DNA from: Chloroflexi bacterium AL-N1
Lineage (GTDB): Bacteria > Chloroflexota > Chloroflexia > Chloroflexales > Roseiflexaceae
Assembly (NCBI GenBank): GCA_013122435.1
Contig: WYDT01000023.1
Coordinates: forward strand, 1 to 64,000
DNA length: 64,000 bases
Direction: 5' to 3'
Shown piece after piece: positions 16,776-25,736 of the stretch. Within the stretch, counting starts at the first letter, position 1; the number at the start of each line of letters is the position of its first letter. The notes beneath the pieces were generated by a model that saw only the letters and a program-made list of their open reading frames with translations, was not told where the DNA came from and ran no database searches. The translations under genes and the position numbers were made by a program.

Positions 16776-17769
16776 AGACGTCCTCCCATGCCCACTCGCG
16801 TGTTGGTAACACACTGTCCTGAGCAAAGCGTTCAGCTTCATCTAACTCGATCAAAATCGATTGATGAAGAAAATCCATGTCTTCTGAGGAAATAATACTG
16901 TCCGTCACAAGACGATCTTTGAACCGTTCTACCGGATCACGGGCCATCCAGAATGCAACTTCATCCTGCGGGCGATACGTACCATGATCATCACGTTTAT
17001 GCCCCCCCTGACGATAGGTGAGACACTCGATAAAACCAGGTTCGTATACCTCACGAGCACGATTGACGGCGGTGAGAGCGGCTTCATACACCACGAGCGG
17101 ATCATTACCATACACAGATTGACTGGATAATCCATATGCCTGAGCACGTTGGGCAATATCAGTCACACGACTCACCTCATCAAAGCGAGTGGTGACACCA
17201 TAAAAATTGTTTTCACAGACAAATACTACGGGTAATTGCCAGATAGCCGCGAGGTTGAGTGCTTCGTGCCAATCGCCTTCGTTGGTCGCACCATCGCCAT
17301 GAAAACACACGACGACTCGCGGAAGTTTTTGGCGTTTAAATGCAAATGCCATACCAACCGCAATCGGCACCGAAGCGCCAACGATAGCAATACCTGGCAG
17401 TGCGCCCACCGACATATCGCCGACATGTAACGAGCCGCCTTTACCACGACAACATCCGGTTGCTTTCCCAAAGAGTTCTGCCATTAATGTGCGTGAATTC
17501 ACACCTTTGGCGAGTGCCTGCCCATGGCCACGGTGCGTCAGCGTAATAAAGTCATGGGCCTCAAGTGCGGCACACGTCCCCACAACGACCGCTTCCTGTC
17601 CATGCGATAAATGAATCGTCCCTGGAATTTTCTCCTCGCGAAACAACCGGTTTACACGAAGTTCAAATTCACGAATCAACCGCATACGTTGATACATAGT
17701 ACGAAGTAGCGCAGGCTCATAACCAATAAGCGCTCGTTCTTCAGGTATAGGAACAGTTGCGTGTAACAT
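16768..17769 (-). CDS. Thiamine-diphosphate E1 alpha subunit
   Basis: 333 residues; GAGGGG upstream of the ATG at 17769. The thiamine-diphosphate motif G-D-G-A-T-N-E-G-D then C-E-N-N (about residues 158-190) is intact, as are T-H-R-G-H-G and G-K-G-G-S-L-H. The closest known group is the E1 alpha of acetoin, pyruvate and branched-chain 2-oxoacid dehydrogenases. In this operon it follows an FGGY kinase and precedes E1 beta, so I infer cleavage or transfer on a phosphorylated keto-sugar or its product rather than central metabolism. Confidence 0.88.
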   Translation of the reverse strand: MLHATVPIPEERALIGYEPALLRTMYQRMRLIREFELRVNRLFREEKIPGTIHLSHGQEAVVVGTCAALEAHDFITLTHRGHGQALAKGVNSRTLMAELFGKATGCCRGKGGSLHVGDMSVGALPGIAIVGASVPIAVGMAFAFKRQKLPRVVVCFHGDGATNEGDWHEALNLAAIWQLPVVFVCENNFYGVTTRFDEVSRVTDIAQRAQAYGLSSQSVYGNDPLVVYEAALTAVNRAREVYEPGFIECLTYRQGGHKRDDHGTYRPQDEVAFWMARDPVERFKDRLVTDSIISSEDMDFLHQSILIELDEAERFAQDSVLPTREWAWEDVYA

Positions 17770-17802
17770 AAGGAAAACCCCTCAAACCATTACCCAAATA
17801 CG

Positions 17803-19326
17803 TTATGATGTTTCAACTATCGCATCAGTCGCTTCTTCCGCCATCAGCAGACTTAAATCGTGATATATGGGAGCGAGGGACTTGGTCAATCGTTGATACA
17901 ACACGTATAGGTCGGCATACAAAGGTATTGTCTTCGGATTTGGTTCCGTAACCGTTTGCTGTTGCTTACCCATAAGCACCGCCTCTTCAAAACTGGCGAA
18001 GGTCCTGTGTGCCACACCAGCAAGTAGTGCTGCACCATAGGCAGCAAGATTGACAGTTGGTGTTTCAATCAAGGTATGCCCAAAGATATCCGCAATAATC
18101 TGACGCCAGAGCGGGCTACGTGCACCACCACCCAAGACATAGAATTCGTGAATATCGAGATCGAGAGAGTAGCACAATTCTAAACAATCACGGAGTGAGA
18201 ACGCTACACCTTCTAGCACAGCGCGCGCAAAGTGTTGTTGTTGATGTTGTATAGTAATGCCGACAAAATCACTCCGCAGGTACGGATCCCAGTGAGGTGC
18301 CCGTTCACCTTGAAGATAGGGGTGGAAGATCAAGCCAAGATTTCCAGGCTCGGCTTTGGCAGCGATCTGATCCAGATTGCCACTCATGGGGACTCTACCA
18401 AATACATCGACAAACCATTGGGCTGCTGCGGCTCCTGAGTTTGTGGCTGCAATGGAATACCAGCGGTCTGGGATGAGATGGTGGTAGGTAATCGTCTTAT
18501 GGCTGGGACGTGGGGTAGCCGTTACCACACTTACACTACCTGAGGTTGAGAGTTTGACAATCCCCTGACCTGGCTCAAAGACACCTGCACCAAGTGCTTC
18601 AACCACTGAATCGCCGCTGCCTACCGCCACACATGTTCCAACCGCCAATCCTGTATCTTCGGAAGCCTGCTGTGTCACCCTGCCGCTGATGGCGGTCGCA
18701 TCACGAACGGGAGGCAGATACGACATTGGTAAGTCAATCAGGTCACATAACGCCTGTGACCACCTGCCCTGCTGAACATCAAATAGTTGTGTTCCTATCG
18801 CATCATACCAATCAGTGGCCCAACTTCCTGTCAGACGGTAACAAATATAATCTTTGCGGATCATCAGACGCGTCATCTGCTGCCAAATCTCAGGCTGACG
18901 CTCTTTAATCCACAACAACTGTGCCAGAGTCCAATGAGGGCTCACCGGCTGATAACTCGTATCAAAAATCACATCACCATACAAATTCTCTAACCATTGC
19001 GCCTGCGGGGTGCTTCGTCGATCTGACCATAAAATGACCGATTGGAGTGCACGACCGTGTCGATCTAACAGCACAACATCGTGGGCAGGGCCACAGACAC
19101 TGACTGCATGGATTGATGCAGTAGCTACATGTGCGCTCTGGATACACTGGCGCACGGCCTGACAGAAATGGTCATACCACTCTTCTGGGTTTTGTTCCGC
19201 CCAATTGGTATGCGGATAATTTGTCTGGTAGGCAATCCGACTCGTTGCTATGGTATCGCCACGTGTATTGATTAAAACGACTTTGCAACTACTAGTGCCA
19301 ATATCAGCACCCAATAGATACGTCAT
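17803..19326 (-). CDS. FGGY family carbohydrate kinase
   Basis: 507 residues from the ATG at 19326 (AAGG upstream); the upstream extension lacks homology. N-terminal phosphate motif D-I-G-T-S-S-C-K-V-V, then I-L-W-S-D-R-R, and the second half has S-T-S-G-S-V-S-V and G-G-G-A-R-S-P-L-W, the FGGY ATP-binding signature. The overall length and motifs resemble xylulokinase and gluconokinase, but substrate cannot be fixed. It probably phosphorylates the sugar or polyol brought in by the ABC importer encoded just upstream. Confidence 0.88.
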   Translation of the reverse strand: MTYLLGADIGTSSCKVVLINTRGDTIATSRIAYQTNYPHTNWAEQNPEEWYDHFCQAVRQCIQSAHVATASIHAVSVCGPAHDVVLLDRHGRALQSVILWSDRRSTPQAQWLENLYGDVIFDTSYQPVSPHWTLAQLLWIKERQPEIWQQMTRLMIRKDYICYRLTGSWATDWYDAIGTQLFDVQQGRWSQALCDLIDLPMSYLPPVRDATAISGRVTQQASEDTGLAVGTCVAVGSGDSVVEALGAGVFEPGQGIVKLSTSGSVSVVTATPRPSHKTITYHHLIPDRWYSIAATNSGAAAAQWFVDVFGRVPMSGNLDQIAAKAEPGNLGLIFHPYLQGERAPHWDPYLRSDFVGITIQHQQQHFARAVLEGVAFSLRDCLELCYSLDLDIHEFYVLGGGARSPLWRQIIADIFGHTLIETPTVNLAAYGAALLAGVAHRTFASFEEAVLMGKQQQTVTEPNPKTIPLYADLYVLYQRLTKSLAPIYHDLSLLMAEEATDAIVETS

Positions 19327-19385
19327 ATCGCTAGCCTTAGTATATGTAGCTCTCTGCAAACATTCACAGAGATGTTGGTTAACAT

Positions 19386-20264
19386 TTATCCCTTGACTCC
19401 CGTAATCACCAAACTTTCAAACAAATGGCGTTGTGCGAGGATAAACAGCGTAACGACTGGAAGAATCGCTAAACTAATACCTGCCAATACCACAGAGATG
19501 CTCCCCGTGTCCATAAAACCGCGTAATGTCACAATACCTAACGGAAGTGTAAACTGTTCCCAACTGTTCAGAAAAATCAGAGGACGAAAAAATTCATTCC
19601 AATGTGCGTTAAAATTGATTAACGCCAGTACAATGATGCCGGGCTTTCCCAATGGAACGAATACGATCCAGAAGATTTGCCATGGGGTCGCACCATCAAT
19701 TTTCGCCGCATCCTCTAGTTCTCGTGGGATTGTGAGAAAAAACTGGCGTAGCAGAAATACACCAAAAGGCGTTATCATTGCGGGAATAATCAACGAAGCA
19801 TGGGTATCGGTAAGTTGTAACATACGAATAAACACAAACGTCGGAATAATGGTAACAAACAGGGGTATCATCATTGCCGAAAGCAATAGTGTAAATAAAA
19901 TATGTTTTCCATGAAAATATAGCCGTGCAAAGGCATAAGCAGCCAGTGAAGATGTAAAAATCTGTCCCGCAATGATAATAACAGTCACCTTCATACTATT
20001 GAGCATATACAGTGCAAATGGAACATTCTTAAAGACATCAAAGTAGTTTTCCCAGCGTATACCACCTTTGAACCACTGTGGTGGCAATACAAACGAATAA
20101 CTGGGGACATGCAGTGATATAACAAACATCCATATAAATGGCACTAATATCAACACACTTACAGCCGTCAAAAAAGTCAATATACATGCATGAAAGAGCC
20201 ACCGCTGATACATACGATATCTCTGAAGATGGATGGAAAGCATTCGATTCATTATTCTATCCAT
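19386..20264 (-). CDS. ABC sugar importer permease (MalG-like)
   Basis: About 292 residues from the ATG at 20264, which overlaps the preceding permease stop by 8 bases; an ATG at 20252 is an alternative and the frame opens to 20285. Six hydrophobic segments are visible. The cytoplasmic EAA loop E-D-A-A-K-I-D-G-A-T then G and P-L-G-K-P-G identifies an inner-membrane permease of a carbohydrate CUT1-type transporter. No ATPase gene is in the operon, so a shared MsmK-type ATPase encoded elsewhere must energise it. Confidence 0.88.
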   Translation of the reverse strand: MDRIMNRMLSIHLQRYRMYQRWLFHACILTFLTAVSVLILVPFIWMFVISLHVPSYSFVLPPQWFKGGIRWENYFDVFKNVPFALYMLNSMKVTVIIIAGQIFTSSLAAYAFARLYFHGKHILFTLLLSAMMIPLFVTIIPTFVFIRMLQLTDTHASLIIPAMITPFGVFLLRQFFLTIPRELEDAAKIDGATPWQIFWIVFVPLGKPGIIVLALINFNAHWNEFFRPLIFLNSWEQFTLPLGIVTLRGFMDTGSISVVLAGISLAILPVVTLFILAQRHLFESLVITGVKG

Positions 20265-21204
20265 AGTGCACCCAACGTTGAACAAAACGCAGTTGGAGTA
20301 TGGTCAATATCAAAAGGATGCCAAAAAGCATGAGTGCAATGGTAGAGCCGTAGCCCATCCGCATTGCTCCAAAAGCATCTTCATAGACCAGCAGCACCAA
20401 GGTGCGAGTTGAGTTGCCAGGTCCTCCACGAGTCATGACATACGGTTGATCAAACACCTGAAAGTTCATAATCAGACCCACGACAACTGCAAAGAAAATA
20501 GTGGGGCTTAACAATGGCAACGTAATCCATCGAAACTGCTGCCATGTACTGGCACCATCGATCGCGGCAGCATCATACAGTTGGCGAGGGAAACGCTGCA
20601 TTGCTGCAACAAATAAAATAAGATCAAAACCAAAGCTTTTCCACACAGTCACAAGTGCAATCGAAAACAAGGCCCAGCTGCTAGATGTTAACCAGGGTAT
20701 CGCTGGCATATGTAACATTTCCAGATAATAATTCACCACACCAAGATCATTATGGAGTAAAAAGCCAAAAACAATGGCAAATGATGAAATAGGTGTTATA
20801 ACTGGCAACATATACACTGAAAAATACCAACGCTGTAGAAATAGTGGCACAAAACACTGTAGTACAGCAGCAAGCCCTAACGCAACCAATAAGTTACACA
20901 CGACAACGATAACAACAAAGGCAAACGTATTATGAAGACTCTCAAAGAAACGTATGTCGTTCAGAATGGCACCATAGTTACTAAAACCCACAAAACGGGC
21001 CGGAGTAATCACATCCCAGGCAAAAAAGCTTAAACCGAATGAAAAGAGCATTGGGGCAGCAATAAAGAGTAAAAAAATCAGAAACGTCGGTGCAATAAAG
21101 AGATAAGCTGACAGGGCCTCCCTTCTTCGCATATCTGAAAGATTGGCGACCTGTGCCGATGGCCGACTAAATCTATGGTTTTGAAAAAAAGATCGCAAGC
21201 TCAT
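20257..21204 (-). CDS. ABC sugar importer permease (MalF/UgpA-like)
   Basis: 315 residues; AGGG upstream of the ATG at 21204. Six TM segments follow a basic N-terminus; the EAA loop is Y-D-A-A-A-I-D-G-A-S then P-L-L-S-P-T, and the late G-G-P-G-N-S-T motif is typical of CUT1 permeases. It pairs with the overlapping downstream permease and the upstream binding protein. Confidence 0.88.
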   Translation of the reverse strand: MSLRSFFQNHRFSRPSAQVANLSDMRRREALSAYLFIAPTFLIFLLFIAAPMLFSFGLSFFAWDVITPARFVGFSNYGAILNDIRFFESLHNTFAFVVIVVVCNLLVALGLAAVLQCFVPLFLQRWYFSVYMLPVITPISSFAIVFGFLLHNDLGVVNYYLEMLHMPAIPWLTSSSWALFSIALVTVWKSFGFDLILFVAAMQRFPRQLYDAAAIDGASTWQQFRWITLPLLSPTIFFAVVVGLIMNFQVFDQPYVMTRGGPGNSTRTLVLLVYEDAFGAMRMGYGSTIALMLFGILLILTILQLRFVQRWVHYG

Positions 21205-21297
21205 ACAATACCCTGTGTGCTACACATCACCTTATGCAACGTGAATATAACAAAACTCTCTTTTAGTTATGGTAAGTGGATTATGGCGACCGGGGCC

Positions 21298-22752
21298 TTA
21301 CACATCCAAATGACGGAGCCGAGCACGTAAGTCCGTATGCATACGCTCCATGGCGTCGTGGGGAGATAGCTCATTTGCCATTGCCAGACCAACATACTTT
21401 ACGAGAGTGTTGGTCATATCTTTTGCTATGGGCGGGGCCGGAATGGGAGCCGTATCAGGAATCGTATCGAATACATCGTAAAACACATGCCAGTTTTCCG
21501 GGCCGATATGTGCGTGTTGGATAGGGTCATTCGTTACCGAGCGACGTGCCGAGGTATGCACCCCACCCTGCACATACTCACTCATCTCGTCTGGTCGAAT
21601 CATCCATTTGATGAGCGTCCAGGCCAGGTCGGGCGAGTACGAATCCGAGAGTATAGCCATACCACTGGTGCCAAATTGATGCCGTTGACTGCGCCAACGA
21701 GGCATAAATGTCACATCAAAATCGCCAGGCTGCATACCAGCACTGATTAGTCGACCAACCATAAACCGATGTGCTGGCAACATACCAAGCCGGTTTGTGC
21801 TAAAGAAGTTTGCCAACTGGCCATGATCGGTCGGAGAAGGAGCCACTGCATGTTGCCAGGTCAGATCCTGCAGAAACTGCAAGGCTTCGACATTCCGTGG
21901 ATCATTCGCACGTGAGTGTTGCCACGCAAACCCACCACCTGCCTCCTGAGCAATACGATTGTCTGCATAGAAGGTTTGCCACAGCCATTCGCCACCTGAT
22001 TGATGTTTTTCAGTGAGCAGATTGCTATCGTTCACAAAGATCCATGGAATGATGCCACCCCAGTGACGATTGGGCCAGCCAAAACCAAAAACATCGTCAC
22101 CCAGTGCGCTGATCTGTTGAGCACTGCCAAGAAAATCATCAACCGACCAATCATCAGCAGGAGGTTCCAGACCTGCTTGTGCAAAAAGCTGTTTGTTGTA
22201 AAAAATAACTGCAGCGCCTTGCAACCACGGCAACATATAGAGGTGGCCTTTGTGGAGCATAACCTCAACAAGTTGTGGGGCCACATCACTAAAATACTCG
22301 CATATCTCACTTTGATCAGCCTGTACAAACGGATCAAGTGGCTGGATGATTTCTTTGTTGGCAAAGATTTGCAACCCCTCAGTCCCCACTTCAACCAGAT
22401 CAATTGATTGTCCTGAAGCAATCATCGTGATAACTTTGCCAAAATACTCATCCCACTCAACCGCCTGCACCGGAATCCATGCAACCTTTCGGCCAGGATA
22501 GGCACGTTCAAACCGCTGCGTAAGGTTCGCAAAGGTCTCAACTTTGGCAGGTGTTCCATAGAGCACAGCACGTAATGTCGAGGCCTGAACTGCGGTACCA
22601 GGTGTGCGTATCACATCAGTACCACACGACTGGGTGATTAATGCGGTAGCGGCAAGCCCTATGCCCCAAAAGGCATGTTTGAGAAAAGAACGCCGCGAGC
22701 ACGGCATTTGCATCTGAGGCAATGAGATATGTTGTTCATCAACACTGCTCAC
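21298..22752 (-). CDS. ABC sugar-binding lipoprotein with Tat-type signal
   Basis: 484 residues. The start is a GTG at 22752 that overlaps the LacI stop by 4 bases (GTGA), with AAGGG upstream, so translation is coupled. The N-terminus has S-R-R-S-F-L-K (residues 19-25), a twin-arginine motif, then a hydrophobic stretch and T-Q-S-C (Cys43), a weak lipobox. This suggests export in folded form and lipid anchoring. The rest is a type-1 extracellular solute-binding protein (CUT1). It should capture the sugar for the two downstream permeases. Confidence 0.86.
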   Translation of the reverse strand: MSSVDEQHISLPQMQMPCSRRSFLKHAFWGIGLAATALITQSCGTDVIRTPGTAVQASTLRAVLYGTPAKVETFANLTQRFERAYPGRKVAWIPVQAVEWDEYFGKVITMIASGQSIDLVEVGTEGLQIFANKEIIQPLDPFVQADQSEICEYFSDVAPQLVEVMLHKGHLYMLPWLQGAAVIFYNKQLFAQAGLEPPADDWSVDDFLGSAQQISALGDDVFGFGWPNRHWGGIIPWIFVNDSNLLTEKHQSGGEWLWQTFYADNRIAQEAGGGFAWQHSRANDPRNVEALQFLQDLTWQHAVAPSPTDHGQLANFFSTNRLGMLPAHRFMVGRLISAGMQPGDFDVTFMPRWRSQRHQFGTSGMAILSDSYSPDLAWTLIKWMIRPDEMSEYVQGGVHTSARRSVTNDPIQHAHIGPENWHVFYDVFDTIPDTAPIPAPPIAKDMTNTLVKYVGLAMANELSPHDAMERMHTDLRARLRHLDV

Positions 22753-23783
22753 ATTATCTGCCCTTCAACATCTTTCAGAGGAGCACCACTCGACTTGCGA
22801 ATGACCAGTTTTGTCGCCAGAACAGCCTCCTCACTACTACCACGAAGCTGGCCAAGTAAGCGATCCAGAATACGTTGAGCCGCTGTCAGGCCAATATCAT
22901 ACGCTGGCTGCGCCACTGCCGACAATGGTGGATCTATAAAAGGAGCCCACTCAATATCGTCAAAAGAAATGAGCGCCAGATCATTCGGTATATGACAATC
23001 TAGCTCACGAACAGCCTGCAACGCACCAAAAGTCATCAGGTTATTGCTAACAAAAAGCGCGGTTGGTACTGGTTGCTGCTGAAGCAGTACCATTGTTCCA
23101 GTGTAGCCACCTTCAGCAGTGAAGGGTGCCTCAAAAATCAGTTCAGGGGGTACAGGCAAATCAGCTTCGGCAAAAGCTTGTCGGTAGCCCGCTAACCGTT
23201 CCGCACCCTGTAAATGATCTTTGGGGCCAGACACAATCCCAATACGCTGATGACCAAAATCAATAAGGTGTGCAATGGCCTGGCGTGTGCCTTCGCGACT
23301 ATTGCTGAGTACCGCATCAACGCATGGCCGATGCTCTCGCAGACGTCGATTGAGAAGCACAATGGGCATCTCGCGCTCTGCTAATGCAGCAATCTCTTCA
23401 TCAGCACCACCGCTGGCACTAATAATCAATCCGTCAACCCGTTTTTGTCGCAAAAGCTGAATATACATACGTTCAAGCTCAGGCTTATTATCAGTATTAC
23501 ACAAAATAAGACTATAGCCCGCATTATACACTTTACTCTCGACCCCGCGTACCACAGTCGCAAAAAACGGATTTTCAATAGTTGAGATAATAAGACCAAT
23601 AGTATTACTCTTATCAACTTTCAAACCGCGAGCAAAGGGATTTGCCTCATATCCAAGTTCTTTGATCGCCTGAGTGACGCGCTGATACAACTCAGGACTT
23701 ACATAGCCACTCTGGTTTATGACACGTGAAACAGTGGCAGTTGACACACCGGCACGTTTTGCAACATCTTTGACTGATTTCAT
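22749..23783 (-). CDS. LacI family transcriptional regulator
   Basis: 344 residues. The N-terminal helix-turn-helix (V-K-D-V-A-K-R-A-G-V-S-T-A-T-V-S-R-V-I-N) is followed by the hinge A-R-G-L-K and a periplasmic-binding-protein-like effector domain with I-G-L-I-I-S-T-I-E-N-P-F-F. It is the first gene of the operon and is coupled to the binding-protein gene. An inverted repeat TGTAAACG/CGTTTACA lies 13 bases upstream of its ATG, which fits repression of its own operon released by the substrate or a phosphorylated product. Confidence 0.9.
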   Translation of the reverse strand: MKSVKDVAKRAGVSTATVSRVINQSGYVSPELYQRVTQAIKELGYEANPFARGLKVDKSNTIGLIISTIENPFFATVVRGVESKVYNAGYSLILCNTDNKPELERMYIQLLRQKRVDGLIISASGGADEEIAALAEREMPIVLLNRRLREHRPCVDAVLSNSREGTRQAIAHLIDFGHQRIGIVSGPKDHLQGAERLAGYRQAFAEADLPVPPELIFEAPFTAEGGYTGTMVLLQQQPVPTALFVSNNLMTFGALQAVRELDCHIPNDLALISFDDIEWAPFIDPPLSAVAQPAYDIGLTAAQRILDRLLGQLRGSSEEAVLATKLVIRKSSGAPLKDVEGQIM

Positions 23784-24275
23784 AAAAAACCTGCTTGTAA
23801 ACGTGTACTTACTCGTTTACATTCTATCATGACTACTTTGACAAGCGAATAAACTAAATAAGAGACAAATGTTGACAATATTGATTACAAGAACATATTT
23901 AGATATCTTTTCTGTTGTTGGTAACAAATTTGCGGCGCTAAATTGCTACTAATCCGCAATAAAATTGCATATTTTGCGCTATTGACTACTAGTATTTCAA
24001 ATAGACGCTATAACTAACTATAAGCAACACGTATCAACAGGAGACCCGATATACTACTTTGTGACACATCCCACAAGACCGACAATCGATACTAGTCACA
24101 TGTGCAAGAATATGCTATACTCGTGTACATAACACTGTTTTGTAAGATTTATGCTCACCTACACCCCGTGGATGCTCTGAAGGGCCGGACGAAGTAGCAG
24201 TACTTCCTGTTCAAGGTTGGTGTTGTTGCATTCACAAAAACATCTGACATAATCACAACGTACCAAGGAGTAGCA
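23784..24275. other. Divergent intergenic region
   Basis: 492 bases between the lacI operon (minus) and the 93-residue protein gene (plus). Apart from the operator at 23796-23821 it holds an AT-rich stretch (about 23850-24020) and a small hairpin GAAGTA/TACTTC (24191-24206) in the leader of the plus-strand gene. No coding frame was seen. Confidence 0.5.
23796..23821. promoter_or_regulatory. LacI-type operator upstream of sugar operon
   Basis: Inverted half-sites TGTAAACG (23796-23803) and CGTTTACA (23814-23821) with a 10-base spacer. The half-sites match the usual LacI/CcpA half-site; the spacer is longer than the usual contiguous palindrome, so two adjacent sites are also possible. Confidence 0.6.
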
Positions 24276-24557
24276 ATGCACACCATTGAAATTATGCCCG
24301 AACGCGACGCTCAGAATGAACGCCCAGGACTACGCATTCGGCAAAAGCAAACCGAGACTCGTGATACGCAGGAAATCTTTGTGGCTGAGGATGAACTGGT
24401 GGAATTTATTACAGCACTTCAAGGACAACTGCGTGGTGACCGTGAAATTACTGCACTACGAATCGTCAAAGAGGCACTCACCCCGCTCGACAAACCTACG
24501 ATCAAGCGTATCCTCCGCTGGGCCGTTGACCGCTATAGTGTCGAACACATGCGCTAG
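24276..24557 (+). CDS. Small hypothetical protein
   Basis: 93 residues; AAGGAG seven bases before the ATG supports translation. Soluble and charged, with a predicted beta-strand N-terminus and helical C-terminal half (I-K-R-I-L-R-W-A-V-D-R-Y). No signal peptide, TM segment or recognised domain. It stands alone with a long 5' leader and converges on the M20 peptidase gene. Function unknown. Confidence 0.65.
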   Translation: MHTIEIMPERDAQNERPGLRIRQKQTETRDTQEIFVAEDELVEFITALQGQLRGDREITALRIVKEALTPLDKPTIKRILRWAVDRYSVEHMR

Positions 24558-24596
24558 CAGGCGTATCTGGCGTGGGTGAGCACAACATTGTCAAGA

Positions 24597-25685
24597 CTAG
24601 CAGGCGTTGGTAAACTGCCAGAGAATGTCGTAGAGCGTTCCAAGACTGGCAATCTCAACCCATTCGTTGTCTGAATGCAACCCTGCGCCAATCGGCCCCA
24701 CACAGACAGAAGGAATACCAACGTCACTGTAAAACCGCGCATCGGTAGCAAAATGCTCCTGGAAAAATCCGGCTTTCTGACCAGTAACCGCCGTGATAAC
24801 CTGGGCTAATTTCTGCACGGTCGCATCTTGTGGATCGGTTGCAAGTGGTGGACCAGAAGCGATCAGGCGTACATCACCAGCAGGGAAGCAAGACTTTAGT
24901 GACTCCATAACGTCTTCGAGTGGTTCTTCGGGAACACGTCGGACATCAAGTGTCAGTGCGAGATGCTTGGGTAAGCGGTTGTTCGCATCGCCACCATTGA
25001 TCACCGTCGGTACTGCAGTTGTGCGCCACACCGCTTCACGTGGCGTTGGGTAGCGTTGTTCAAGCGCCACCAGGCCCTCGCGCATCGTCACAATCGCATT
25101 CGTACCATCCCAGGGACGCGAACCATGGGCTGGCTCACCATCAAGGTGCACTTCAACCCACAGCGGTCCTTTATGCGAATAGCAAATCTCCAGATCGGTA
25201 GGCTCGGCGGCCAGGAAGAACTCACAACGCCATCCCTGTCTGAGTAGATAGCCCGTACCATCTTCGCCACCAATCTCCTCGTCCGTCACAAACATAAACC
25301 CGACATTCGGCGGAGATGGGAGAGCGGCCAGATCCTTGAGCAGTCGCAAGAGGACGGCACCTGACCCCTTCATATCCTGCGTTGCACGACCATAGATACG
25401 ACCATTTTCTATGCGCGGGTGAAACTGCTCGGCGTATCCCGGCACCACATCCAGATGGGCATTGAGCATAATCGTGGGTGTCTTCGTCTGGTGCAAAGTC
25501 GCAATGAGGTATGGTTTCTCCTTGTATTCACCACGATGCAGATACAAACCAGGAATATCACGCATGTAGCCTTCGGCATAGTCAATTGTTGCGCGTAATT
25601 GATCCGGCTTGTCAGCGGTGGAAGGCATCGCCACCAGATCACACGTCATCGCAGTCAATTCATCAAGTAATGCTTGATTAGTCAC
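24597..25685 (-). CDS. M20 family metallopeptidase (ArgE/DapE/CPG2 type)
   Basis: 362 residues. The start is a GTG at 25685 with GGAGG five bases upstream. Metal and catalytic residues are intact: H-L-D (His77, Asp79), D-M-K-G-S-G (Asp104), D-E-E-I-G-G (Glu136 as base, Glu137 metal ligand), A-E-P-T-D and a late H-S-D-N-E. The lid domain follows at about 175-285. These di-zinc cytoplasmic enzymes hydrolyse amide bonds of acylated amino acids or small peptides; the substrate is not known. It follows the PHP gene on the same strand by about 50 bases, suggesting an operon. Confidence 0.88.
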   Translation of the reverse strand: MTNQALLDELTAMTCDLVAMPSTADKPDQLRATIDYAEGYMRDIPGLYLHRGEYKEKPYLIATLHQTKTPTIMLNAHLDVVPGYAEQFHPRIENGRIYGRATQDMKGSGAVLLRLLKDLAALPSPPNVGFMFVTDEEIGGEDGTGYLLRQGWRCEFFLAAEPTDLEICYSHKGPLWVEVHLDGEPAHGSRPWDGTNAIVTMREGLVALEQRYPTPREAVWRTTAVPTVINGGDANNRLPKHLALTLDVRRVPEEPLEDVMESLKSCFPAGDVRLIASGPPLATDPQDATVQKLAQVITAVTGQKAGFFQEHFATDARFYSDVGIPSVCVGPIGAGLHSDNEWVEIASLGTLYDILWQFTNAC

Positions 25686-25736
25686 AGAGTCCTCCTAGGG
25701 TCAGGTTGCTTAGTCCGGTTGAGTACATTGGCTCCT

